Source of the DNA: UBA1941 sp046329555
GTDB taxonomy: Bacteria; Bacteroidota; Bacteroidia; Chitinophagales; LD1
Direction: 5' to 3'
NCBI GenBank assembly: GCA_046329555.1
Contig: JAXLUK010000001.1
Location: forward strand, 682,001-746,000
Length of the DNA stretch: 64,000 nucleotides
Within the stretch, counting starts at the first letter, position 1. Each line of letters starts with the position of its first letter. Below the pieces are notes generated by a model. It saw only the letters and a list, made by a program, of their open reading frames with translations. It had not been told where the DNA came from and did not search any database. Shown here in pieces: positions 45,370 through 54,500 of the stretch. The position numbers and the translations under genes are program-made.

Positions 45370-45699
45370 GTGTTTCTAAACAAATACAAAGTAATGTGGA
45401 TACTGGTGTATTTTGATTTACCCACGGAAACAAAACAGGATAGGAAGAATTACACCAGATTCCGGGATCATCTCCTGGAAGATGGGTTTTTCATGTTTCA
45501 GTTTAGCATATACGTGAGACATTGTGCTACCCGGGAAAATATGGAAGTCCATATCAAGCGCACTAAGGCCAAACTGCCTCCCCTAGGTAAAGTAGGTATA
45601 ATGGCAATTACAGATAAGCAGTTTGCGGATATGGAAATTTTTGACGGGAGAAAAGAAGTCCCTCCGTCCAAGATTCCCCAACAATTAGAGATGTTTTAA
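45370..45699 (+). CDS. cas2: CRISPR adaptation protein Cas2
   Basis: A 109-residue Cas2 with ferredoxin-like fold: VMWILVYFDLPTETKQDRKN (first strand and conserved Asp), FMFQFSIYVRHCATRENMEV and GKVGIMAITDKQFADMEIF. The start is GTG at 45370, since type II-C Cas2 proteins normally have about eight residues before MWILVYFD; an ATG at 45394 is the alternative. It is nine bases after cas1. Confidence 0.95.
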   Translation: MFLNKYKVMWILVYFDLPTETKQDRKNYTRFRDHLLEDGFFMFQFSIYVRHCATRENMEVHIKRTKAKLPPLGKVGIMAITDKQFADMEIFDGRKEVPPSKIPQQLEMF

Positions 45700-45730
45700 G
45701 TGTCACAATAAACCGTGCTAAGAGAAAAAA

Positions 45731-45755
45731 ATCCCGCTTAAAGGTTAAGCGGGAT
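45731..45755 (-). terminator. Terminator at the trailer end of the CRISPR array
   Basis: Perfect 9-bp stem ATCCCGCTT/AAGCGGGAT with a 7-nt loop. On the minus strand it is followed by seven T residues; on the plus strand only by TTCATTT. It therefore suits transcripts coming leftward out of the array, and may also close the cas operon weakly. Confidence 0.82.
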
Positions 45756-45828
45756 TTCATTTAGGGCAATTTTTCCATCGGCTTTTTAAGCCTAATTCTT
45801 TGAATTTCAACAACTTTAACCCAGGTAC

Positions 45829-48800
45829 GTTGTGAACGATAATTCAAAGATACAATCTGAAACCAAACAATCCTCAGTTGTGAACGATAATTCAAAGAAC
45901 AATCTGAAAAATTCACAACACAAAAAACGTTTCTTTGTGGCGCCATCTTTTTCGCAGGTATTGTTGTGAACGATAATTCAAAGATACAATCTGAAACCAA
46001 TTATAATGGAATCGCGCGTTGAAGCGGAAAGTTGTGAACGATAATTCAAAGATACAATCTGAAACCAATTCACAACGAACGATAATTCAAAGATACAATC
46101 TGAAACCAATTCACAACGGTGTTGAGTTGTGAACGATAATTCAAAGATACAATCTGAAACCAATTCACAACAAAGACAAATTTGTGCCTTTAGTTGTGAA
46201 CGATAATTCAAAGATACAATCTGAAACCAATTCACAACAAACTGGGCAGTTGTGAACGAAAAGTTGACTTACAATTCCACAGTTGTGAACGATAATTCAA
46301 AGATACAATCTGAAACCAATTCACAACGCACTCCATGCAGGTAAACGCCATTTCGGCGTTGTGAACGATAATTCAAAGATACAATCTGAAACCAATTCAC
46401 AACTGATAGTTGAATTTAAAAATTGGATGTGATGTTGTGAACGATAATTCAAAGATACAATCTGAAACCAATTCACAACTGAGAATCGGTAAACCTCAGC
46501 AATAAACCAGTTGTGAACGATAATTCAAAGATACAATCTGAAACCAATTCACAACGAAGGTAGGTGTAATTACCTCTATTATCAGTTGTGAACGATAATT
46601 CAAAGATACAATCTGAAACCAATTCACAACCAAATTGTGTGAGTACCTGGGCGTGTATAGGTTGTGAACGATAATTCAAAGATACAATCTGAAACCAATT
46701 CACAACAATTATCGCTCTGCGCCTCAACACCTGCCAGTTGTGAACGATAATTCAAAGATACAATCTGAAACCAATTCACAACATTGTTTTTCGTCGTCCG
46801 TAAAATACATATGTTGTGAACGATAATTCAAAGATACAATCTGAAACCAATTCACAACAGTCCTTTATTGGGCGTTCTGCAAGTACTTGTTGTGAACGAT
46901 AATTCAAAGATACAATCTGAAACCAATTCACAACCACAAATATCTTCCTTCCGACAATTATGATGTTGTGAACGATAATTCAAAGATACAATCTGAAACC
47001 AATTCACAACACACCACGAGCAACGAAAATAACGGGCGGGTTGTGAACGATAATTCAAAGATACAATCTGAAACCAATTCACAACCTGGGAATAGAATTG
47101 AGCAAGATGGCACCGTTGTGAACGATAATTCAAAGATACAATCTGAAACCAATTCACAACTTAACGCCAATTCTACTTTGTTAAAGTAGGTTGTGAACGA
47201 TAATTCAAAGATACAATCTGAAACCAATTCACAACATAAAAATGCATGGAAAGAAAAAAGCAGAAGTTGTGAACGATAATTCAAAGATACAATCTGAAAC
47301 CAATTCACAACTTCGTTACTGTAATAGGCTTTATGGTCTATGTTGTGAACGATAATTCAAAGATACAATCTGAAACCAATTCACAACGTGGATACGCCTT
47401 AATCCAATCTTCGCAGTGTTGTGAACGATAATTCAAAGATACAATCTGAAACCAATTCACAACTGCTGCCTTCACAGGTTTGCAGCACTTCCTGTTGTGA
47501 ACGATAATTCAAAGATACAATCTGAAACCAATTCACAACCGATTTCAGTAGCGTCAAAAAATCGGCCTGAGTTGTGAACGATAATTCAAAGATACAATCT
47601 GAAACCAATTCACAACACAGGCGGTTAAAGTCAGCTAATGACCAAGTTGTGAACGATAATTCAAAGATACAATCTGAAACCAATTCACAACTCAAATAAT
47701 AAGTTGACGATTAAAAGCGAGGTTGTGAACGATAATTCAAAGATACAATCTGAAACCAATTCACAACATTCTTTTTCGTCGTCCGTAAAATACATATGTT
47801 GTGAACGATAATTCAAAGATACAATCTGAAACCAATTCACAACGAATTTTTCAGAATCAAAAAACTTGCTGACGTTGTGAACGATAATTCAAAGATACAA
47901 TCTGAAACCAATTCACAACCTGGTCTGCGTAGTATGGCAGCTTTCATTTGTTGTGAACGATAATTCAAAGATACAATCTGAAACCAATTCACAACAATCT
48001 CAGCAACAAGGGCCGCGCGATGGTTGTTGTGAACGATAATTCAAAGATACAATCTGAAACCAATTCACAACGAAATTGGTTCATTGGTAGAAAAATTCAT
48101 GGTTGTGAACGATAATTCAAAGATACAATCTGAAACCAATTCACAACCGCCTTTCACATCCATAAGCAGCACACCGGGTTGTGAACGATAATTCAAAGAT
48201 ACAATCTGAAACCAATTCACAACCAACTTTTAATGTAAACTCTAACGTAGATAGTTGTGAACGATAATTCAAAGATACAATCTGAAACCAATTCACAACC
48301 AACGACTCCAATTTGAGTAACCCCAATAGTTGTGAACGATAATTCAAAGATACAATCTGAAACCAATTCACAACTTCGCACTCGGTTTAAAGATTTTCTT
48401 AATGGTTGTGAACGATAATTCAAAGATACAATCTGAAACCAATTCACAACTCAAGTGGCTGAAACCATCGAGAAAGGCATGTTGTGAACGATAATTCAAA
48501 GATACAATCTGAAACCAATTCACAACAAGCGCTGCCATGCCCCGGGCATCCTTATCGTTGTGAACGATAATTCAAAGATACAATCTGAAACCAATTCACA
48601 ACTATATGACAGTAAGAGTATTAAGCGATGACGTTGTGAACGATAATTCAAAGATACAATCTGAAACCAATTCACAACCGTTGGCGCGGGTTTCTTTCCG
48701 GCCAGATAGTTGTGAACGATAATTCAAAGATACAATCTGAAACCAATTCACAACAGGCGTAACCGTGGACGTAGGTTTTTCAGGTTGTGAACGATAATTC

Positions 48801-50569
48801 AAAGATACAATCTGAAACCAATTCACAACAGTTTTGGCAGCAACTCCGCGTCAATGCTTGTTGTGAACGATAATTCAAAGATACAATCTGAAACCAATTC
48901 ACAACAAAAATGAGCAAGCTTAGCGAACTGTTCAGGTTGTGAACGATAATTCAAAGATACAATCTGAAACCAATTCACAACTCTGATTCGTTTCTCGCCT
49001 AATGTGAGTTCGTTGTGAACGATAATTCAAAGATACAATCTGAAACCAATTCACAACGAACCCGTATTTTGTAAACTCCGGGTGATGTTGTGAACGATAA
49101 TTCAAAGATACAATCTGAAACCAATTCACAACATCCTATATGCAAGTAATTGAAATTGATTCGTTGTGAACGATAATTCAAAGATACAATCTGAAACCAA
49201 TTCACAACGCATATAGTTGTTTTTATTGTTTACAAAACGTTGTGAACGATAATTCAAAGATACAATCTGAAACCAATTCACAACCATGTTGTTAGTTTTA
49301 TTTTTTTGAGTTGCGTTGTGAACGATAATTCAAAGATACAATCTGAAACCAATTCACAACACTGCCTTCACAGGTTTGCAACACTTCTTCGTTGTGAACG
49401 ATAATTCAAAGATACAATCTGAAACCAATTCACAACTCAACTACAGTCACATTGCCATCTTTAACAGTTGTGAACGATAATTCAAAGATACAATCTGAAA
49501 CCAATTCACAACACAAAAACAACTACCCATTTCTTGTTGGTTGTGAACGATAATTCAAAGATACAATCTGAAACCAATTCACAACAAGCGCTGCCATGCC
49601 CCGGGCATCCTTATCGTTGTGAACGATAATTCAAAGATACAATCTGAAACCAATTCACAACAGGCGTAACCGTGGACGTAGGTTTTTCAGGTTGTGAACG
49701 ATAATTCAAAGATACAATCTGAAACCAATTCACAACAAAAATGAGCAAGCTTAGCGAACTGTTCAGGTTGTGAACGATAATTCAAAGATACAATCTGAAA
49801 CCAATTCACAACGAACCCGTATTTTGTAAACTCCGGGTGATGTTGTGAACGATAATTCAAAGATACAATCTGAAACCAATTCACAACACATGCTAACCGT
49901 TACAACGCGGTCGGTTTGTTGTGAACGATAATTCAAAGATACAATCTGAAACCAATTCACAACTAACGTAACCCCCCGCCGCGTAAGAGCGGGGTTGTGA
50001 ACGATAATTCAAAGATACAATCTGAAACCAATTCACAACTATGGAAGCTCGGCTTTGCTCAAGCCTTGAGTTGTGAACGATAATTCAAAGATACAATCTG
50101 AAACCAATTCACAACTCGCTTTATTTTTTTAGTTATAAATTACTTGTTGTGAACGATAATTCAAAGATACAATCTGAAACCAATTCACAACGTATTCGCT
50201 GATGCGGTTTTCGCGCATGAAGTTGTGAACGATAATTCAAAGATACAATCTGAAACCAATTCACAACATGGAAAATTGTTGTATCTTTATGGAAATTGTT
50301 GTGAACGATAATTCAAAGATACAATCTGAAACCAATTCACAACCTTTGGGCGGTGAGTCAATATCGCTGGAAGTTGTGAACGATAATTCAAAGATACAAT
50401 CTGAAACCAATTCACAACCCGGGTCTCATCCAATCCGTATTCGGTTGGTTGTGAACGATAATTCAAAGATACAATCTGAAACCAATTCACAACCGAACAA
50501 GCGATACAAAGTAAGGTGCTATCGTTGTGAACGATAATTCAAAGATACAATCTGAAACCAATTCACAAC
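45829..50569 (-). CRISPR. Type II-C CRISPR array, 57 regular repeats plus decayed trailer
   Basis: The repeat is 46 bp; on the plus strand it starts GTTGTGAACGATAATTCAAA and ends GAAACCAATTCACAAC, with 8-bp inverted ends (GTTGTGAA/TTCACAAC). From 46282 to 50569 there are 57 identical-looking repeats and 56 spacers, nearly all 29-30 bp (one of 31, one of 27). From 45829 to 46281 the array is decayed. Repeats at 45829, 45877 and 45963 are truncated or mutated. The full repeat at 46031 is followed directly by a 5'-truncated one at 46077. Later spacers are only 8, 21 and 10 bp, and an 11-bp repeat remnant is at 46249. The decay and the tracrRNA orientation make 45829 the old trailer end and 50569 the leader end, with transcription on the minus strand. 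Four spacers occur twice and two more are near-duplicates. Confidence 0.97.
46282..50569 (-). promoter_or_regulatory. Promoter-like element repeated inside every CRISPR repeat
   Basis: Read on the minus strand each repeat begins GTTGTGAATTGGTTTCAGAT and continues TGTATCTTTGAATTATCG. TTG at repeat positions 2-4, an 18-bp spacer and TATCTTTG at 23-30 match the Bacteroidota promoter TTG-N19-TAnnTTTG. Transcription would begin near repeat position 34-37 and read through the adjoining spacer into the next repeat, yielding a crRNA precursor per unit. The element is seen; activity is inferred. Confidence 0.55.
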
Positions 50570-50872
50570 TTGCTCGCAATTCCCATATAATCTGTAAATT
50601 TATCTTTCGGCGACCGGCGAGCGTCAATGGCCTACAAAGTCTAATACAAAGCCGGTTGCTTTTTTTCGTAAATCCAATCGAATTCTATATTCATTAAAAA
50701 ATCAATGCTCTATTTTATATTAGCAAAAATACCGTCACCAACAATACCGCTATTGCCTCCTCAATCAATTTCTGCTGAAGATCATTTGAAATGCTAACCG
50801 CAGAAATTATTCCGGCTTCCTTATTTAAAAGACAGTACTTGACGTAACCTATTTAATATTCCAATAATCACC
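50570..50872 (-). other. Putative CRISPR leader and non-coding flank
   Basis: A/T-rich sequence outside the leader-proximal repeat. No open reading frame of note. A 6-bp inverted repeat (GCTCGC/GCGAGC) brackets the first 50 bp, and the minus strand holds TAAATTTA 42 bp before the first repeat, a weak -7 match. Leader identity is inferred from array polarity. Confidence 0.5.
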
Positions 50873-50880
50873 TATTTTCG
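50873..50880 (+). promoter_or_regulatory. -7 element before the candidate small RNA
   Basis: TATTTTCG fits the TAnnTTCG variant that also precedes tRNA-Leu and the collagen-like gene at 54300. No good TTG at -33. Confidence 0.35.
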
Positions 50881-50883
50881 CGC

Positions 50884-50982
50884 TCAGGGGGAAACAGGCC
50901 TGCAGAGAGCGTTTCGGACGTTAGGGTATGGGGGATGTTATCACCTTATCGCTCTGCAATTAAGTCCGATCCCCCGTTTTTT
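50884..50982 (+). ncRNA. Candidate structured small RNA with intrinsic terminator
   Basis: About 99 nt without coding potential, ending in CCCCCG plus six T. Three pairings are visible: GGGGGAT (50930-50936) with ATCCCCC (50969-50975); TCGGAC (50914-50919) with GTCCGA (50964-50969); and TGCAGAG..CG (50901-50911) with CGCTCTGCA (50950-50958). A second GGGGG at 50887 competes for the CCCCC. They cannot all form together, so alternative folds are possible. No plus-strand gene follows, so it is not an obvious riboswitch. I do not recognise the family. Confidence 0.5.
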
Positions 50983-51091
50983 ATCCTAATGCATATTGTA
51001 TTGTCAGACTTAAACCTGCCCAATACAACCTTAGTTTTACAATCTTAAACGTGCTGCGCTGATAAAACAAGATACTCAACGATGCCTTAGC

Positions 51092-51553
51092 TTACTTCTT
51101 CTTCAGCATCTTTTCATATTGTGCAATCCAGTCGGCCGGCGACATTTTGCTGCACAATTCGCCAATTAGGGCATAAGGAATATCAGCTTCCTTTTTAAAA
51201 CGGATACAACTCTTGCCCATATCGGGTTTCTTACCTGTTGCCTTAACAAATGCTTCGCTGAACCAGTTAAGCATCTTTTCATCAGCATATAGCCCCATGT
51301 GATACAAGGCAATAAAATTCTTCTGTGAAGCCAGATTTAAAAAAGGCAAGGGCAATTTGGGATCGCAATGATATCCAGCCGGATATTTGCTGTGCGGCAC
51401 CACATAGCCAATCATGCCGTAACTCATCGTTTCCTCAAATCCCTTGGGTAGCGCTTTCTTGATTGTTTTCCGTAACTGCTCTATGGCGGCACCCCGTTCT
51501 TCCGGAAGTGCCGCCACATAGTCAGCTACAGTTGTAACGGTTGCTTTAGCCAT
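51092..51553 (-). CDS. DUF1801 family protein
   Basis: A 153-residue soluble protein with the DUF1801 (YdhG/FrataxinYjbR-like) fold: ADYVAALPEERGAAIEQLRK, then ETMSYGMIGYVVP, then LNLASQKNFIALYHMGLYAD, then GKSCIRFKKEADIPYALIGE. Function in this family is not established. Its ATG overlaps the stop of the upstream collagen-like gene by one base (TAATG), so both are translated from one message. Confidence 0.9.
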   Translation of the reverse strand: MAKATVTTVADYVAALPEERGAAIEQLRKTIKKALPKGFEETMSYGMIGYVVPHSKYPAGYHCDPKLPLPFLNLASQKNFIALYHMGLYADEKMLNWFSEAFVKATGKKPDMGKSCIRFKKEADIPYALIGELCSKMSPADWIAQYEKMLKKK

Positions 51554-54300
51554 TACTTCTTCAGCGCATTCAATTCGCGCTTCAATTGCTCGATCTGCTG
51601 TTGTTGCTCCTTAATAGCCTCAATCAAAACAGGAATCAAGCCCGTATAATTAACCGTTTTTACCGCCATGGTTTCAGGATGCGCTTCTTGCGCCATGCCT
51701 GGAACTACAGGCGTAACAATCACGCTTTCTTTAATCAGTTCCGGGAACATAGCTTCCACTTCTTGCGCCAGCACACCCGTTACACGCTTCGGCGTTAATC
51801 CGAAGCGATTAATCAATTCCGTTTTGTAATTGTAGGTTACCCCGGAAATGCGCTGCAATTTCTCGACTGCGCCGGTAATGGTGGTAATATTCGTTTTCAA
51901 ATTCTGATCGGAAATATTAAACGTTCCGCCGGTAACGTTCAAGTCACCGTTAACATAAGCCGCGAACCCTGCCGATCCGGTCGGCATCTGACAGAATATA
52001 CCATAAGCCGCTGCATCCGATGAATTGGTAGCGAAAGTTCCGCCCCGTCCGATCCCAGCAGATGATCTTGGGAAGTGTAATCCAAAAATACCACTATTGG
52101 TACCTCGTGTGGCTCCTTCAAAAGCATTGTAGCCGTTAGCAGCCGAGGTATCATAAGCAATACCCGCAACTCCATTAGCAGATGCATTGGTGAACTCTAC
52201 CAATGTAACGGCAGCAGCAAGGTTGTTACCGAAAATATTCAGCTTATTAACACTTGTTCCTCCTGCTAATGAAACGGCAGGGGTGGTTGTGCCGATACCC
52301 ACCTGCGATCCGTTATCGAAAATGATAGAGTTACAAATAGAGGTAGCGCTGGTAAACTTCGATACAAAATTGGTGGTGGCACCAGCACAGAAAGAACCTG
52401 CGCCGCTTGGCCCTGTAGGACCAGTTGCACCTGCTGTTCCTGTAGGCCCAGTAGCACCAGTTCCGGTAGCACCAGTTACGCCTGTTGACCCTGTTACGCC
52501 TGTAGCGCCACGTGCTCCGGTTGGACCGGCTGCTCCTGCAGTACCCGTTGGCCCTACAGCTCCTGCGGCGCCGGTAGCTCCCGTGGCACCAGCGCTTCCG
52601 GTTGCGCCAGTAGCTCCAGTAGCACCAGCCGCACCCGTACTTCCTGTAGCGCCAGTACTTCCCGTTGCGCCGTTGGCACCTGTTGAACCGGTAACGCCTG
52701 TAACGCCCGTTGCGCCTCTGACTCCGGTAGGACCTGCTACGCCGGCAGCGCCTGTGGCACCTGTTGCGCCAACTGCACCTGCGGCACCGGTGGCACCAGT
52801 TACGCCTGCGCTACCGGTAACACCAGTTACACCAGTTGGACCCGCCACACCAGCTACGCCAGTAGGGCCTGTTGGACCGGTAGCTCCTGTAGCACTTGCT
52901 GCACCTGCTGGCCCAGTAGGACCAGTTACGCCAACGCCTGTTGGCCCGGTTATTCCCGCTGAACCCGTTGCTCCGGTTGGACCAGTAGCGCCAGCTCCCG
53001 TAGGACCAGTTACACCAACACCTGTTGGACCAGTTACACCTGCTGAGCCCGTTGCGCCTGTTGGACCAGTAGCGCCAGCACCTGTAGGACCTGTAGCACC
53101 GGCTGGACCGGTATTTCCAATGTTTCCAGTTGCTCCCGTAGGACCTGTTGCACCAGCGCCTGTTGGACCCGTTGCCCCTGCAGGACCCGTACCCCCGTTA
53201 TTTCCTGTTGCGCCTGTTGGCCCGGTGGCGCCTGTTGCACCAGCGCCTGTTGGGCCTGTTGCGCCTGAAGGGCCTGTTAGACCATTATTACCGGTTGCGC
53301 CGGTAGCTCCTGTTGGACCAGTTGCGCCTGCACCTGTTGGACCCGTTGCCCCTGATGGCCCCGTTGCCCCTGCACTTCCCGTTGCGCCAGTTGCGCCCGT
53401 AGCGCCAGCACCTGTTGGGCCGGTTGCGCCTGAAGGGCCGGTTAAACCATTGTTACCTGTTGCACCAGTGGCTCCTGTTGCACCTGTAGCGCCAGCTCCT
53501 GTAGCACCAGTGGCACCTGACGGTCCTGTTAAACCATCGTTACCAGTTGCACCGGTGGCGCCAGTTGCGCCAGTAGCGCCAGTAGCGCCCGCTCCTGTAG
53601 GACCCGTAGCACCTGATGGTCCTGTTAAACCATCGTTACCAGTTGCACCGGTGGCGCCAGTTGCGCCAGTTGCGCCCGCTCCTGTAGGACCCGTTGCACC
53701 TGATGGTCCTGTTAAACCGTCGTTACCGGTTGCGCCCGTGGCACCAGTTGCGCCTGCACCCGTAGGTCCAGTTGCTCCTGCCGGACCAGTTACGCCATCA
53801 TTTCCAGTGGCACCGGTAGCACCAGTGGCACCAGCTCCCGCAGGACCTGTAGCACCAGTAGCACCGCGTAAACTTTGTGTTGTTGAAACAGATCCACCGT
53901 TGTTCAACGTAAAGGTCAGCGTTCCATCAGGGTTTACTGTAACGCCGGTGATATTAGCACCTGTTGCACCATCAGCACCGGAGGGGCCGGTTGGACCAGC
54001 CGCACCTCCAGTGTTTAAATGACAAAGCGAAACCCAGGTAGATACCCCGGTTTTCGTATTATAATAGTAATGGCAATGTGAGTCCGTATTGTAAACAATC
54101 AAACCATCGGCCGGATTGACAATGGCATTCATATCGTTGGTGGTCATGCGGGGTGCCAGAAAACCCTTGGTACCAAACACATCCAGTACTGCGCTGTTGT
54201 CTGGCGTCAGCGTTCCGATACCAACATTCTGCGCGAAAATAGTTTGCTGTAAAAGGGTAACGAATGCCAGCGCAAGGGTTACACGTAAAAGAATCCTCAT
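51553..54300 (-). CDS. Exported collagen-like protein with C-terminal S74 chaperone domain
   Basis: A 915-residue fibre protein combining both architectures seen earlier in the window. Signal peptide MRILLRVTLALAFVTLLQQT; N-terminal domain (NVGIGTLTPDNSAVLDVFGT, then GFLAPRMTTND, then ADGLIVYNTDSHCHYYY, then WVSLCH). Collagen-like triplets rich in GPT/GAT/GPS run from about residue 100 to 640, interrupted once by VTVNPDGTLTFTLNNGGSVS. Then comes GSFCAGATTNFVSKFTSATS, shared with the protein at 38914, and a beta domain. The C-terminal endosialidase-type chaperone is ISDQNLKTNITTITGAVEKL, then RVTGVLAQEVEAMFPELI and a final coiled coil (EAIKEQQQQIEQLKRELNAL). It probably forms a trimeric surface fibre. 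It is the first gene of a two-gene unit with the DUF1801 gene. Confidence 0.88.
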   Translation of the reverse strand: MRILLRVTLALAFVTLLQQTIFAQNVGIGTLTPDNSAVLDVFGTKGFLAPRMTTNDMNAIVNPADGLIVYNTDSHCHYYYNTKTGVSTWVSLCHLNTGGAAGPTGPSGADGATGANITGVTVNPDGTLTFTLNNGGSVSTTQSLRGATGATGPAGAGATGATGATGNDGVTGPAGATGPTGAGATGATGATGNDGLTGPSGATGPTGAGATGATGATGATGNDGLTGPSGATGPTGAGATGATGATGATGATGNDGLTGPSGATGATGAGATGATGATGATGNNGLTGPSGATGPTGAGATGATGATGSAGATGPSGATGPTGAGATGPTGATGATGNNGLTGPSGATGPTGAGATGATGPTGATGNNGGTGPAGATGPTGAGATGPTGATGNIGNTGPAGATGPTGAGATGPTGATGSAGVTGPTGVGVTGPTGAGATGPTGATGSAGITGPTGVGVTGPTGPAGAASATGATGPTGPTGVAGVAGPTGVTGVTGSAGVTGATGAAGAVGATGATGAAGVAGPTGVRGATGVTGVTGSTGANGATGSTGATGSTGAAGATGATGATGSAGATGATGAAGAVGPTGTAGAAGPTGARGATGVTGSTGVTGATGTGATGPTGTAGATGPTGPSGAGSFCAGATTNFVSKFTSATSICNSIIFDNGSQVGIGTTTPAVSLAGGTSVNKLNIFGNNLAAAVTLVEFTNASANGVAGIAYDTSAANGYNAFEGATRGTNSGIFGLHFPRSSAGIGRGGTFATNSSDAAAYGIFCQMPTGSAGFAAYVNGDLNVTGGTFNISDQNLKTNITTITGAVEKLQRISGVTYNYKTELINRFGLTPKRVTGVLAQEVEAMFPELIKESVIVTPVVPGMAQEAHPETMAVKTVNYTGLIPVLIEAIKEQQQQIEQLKRELNALKK

Positions 54301-54326
54301 AAGCGTTTCTTATAAATAGTGGGCTG

Positions 54327-54357
54327 CGAAGATATACAACTGTTGTGCCAGTAACAA
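54327..54357 (-). promoter_or_regulatory. Promoter of the collagen-like/DUF1801 unit
   Basis: On the minus strand TTG (54357-54355), a 20-bp spacer and TATCTTCG (54334-54327), the TTCG variant of the Bacteroidota -7 box, 26 bases before the ATG. Confidence 0.55.
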
Positions 54358-54375
54358 GTGCTCCGCGAAAAAAGA

Positions 54376-54383
54376 TATATTTG
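54376..54383 (+). promoter_or_regulatory. -7 element of the tRNA-Arg promoter
   Basis: TATATTTG is an exact TAnnTTTG match 16 bases before the mature tRNA. The -33 element is not evident. Confidence 0.5.
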
Positions 54384-54399
54384 GGCGAAATAATCGCAA

Positions 54400-54473
54400 G
54401 GTCCCTTAGCTCAGTTGGATAGAGCAACAGCCTTCTAAGCTGTGGGTCATTGGTTCGAATCCAATAGGGATCA
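54400..54473 (+). tRNA. tRNA-Arg (anticodon TCT)
   Basis: Cloverleaf starting GGTCCCTTAGCTCAGTTGG. The acceptor GGTCCCT pairs with AGGGATC (one G-U), the anticodon stem ACAGC/GCTGT holds the loop CTTCTAA, and the T-arm is TTGGTTCGAATCCAA. CCA is not encoded. xerD follows 27 bases later and may be read from the same promoter. Confidence 0.96.
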
Positions 54474-54500
54474 CTATCTATAACCGCTGCCGTAAAACCC

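Noticed and set aside
45978..50490. Many short minus-strand frames such as MNWFQIVSLNYRSQ and CELVSDCIFELSFTT
   Set aside because: They are translations of the CRISPR repeat in two frames joined through spacers, not genes.
50884..50982. Small RNA as 4.5S/SRP RNA
   Set aside because: Right size but lacks the GGAA tetraloop and AGCAG symmetric loop of SRP helix 8.
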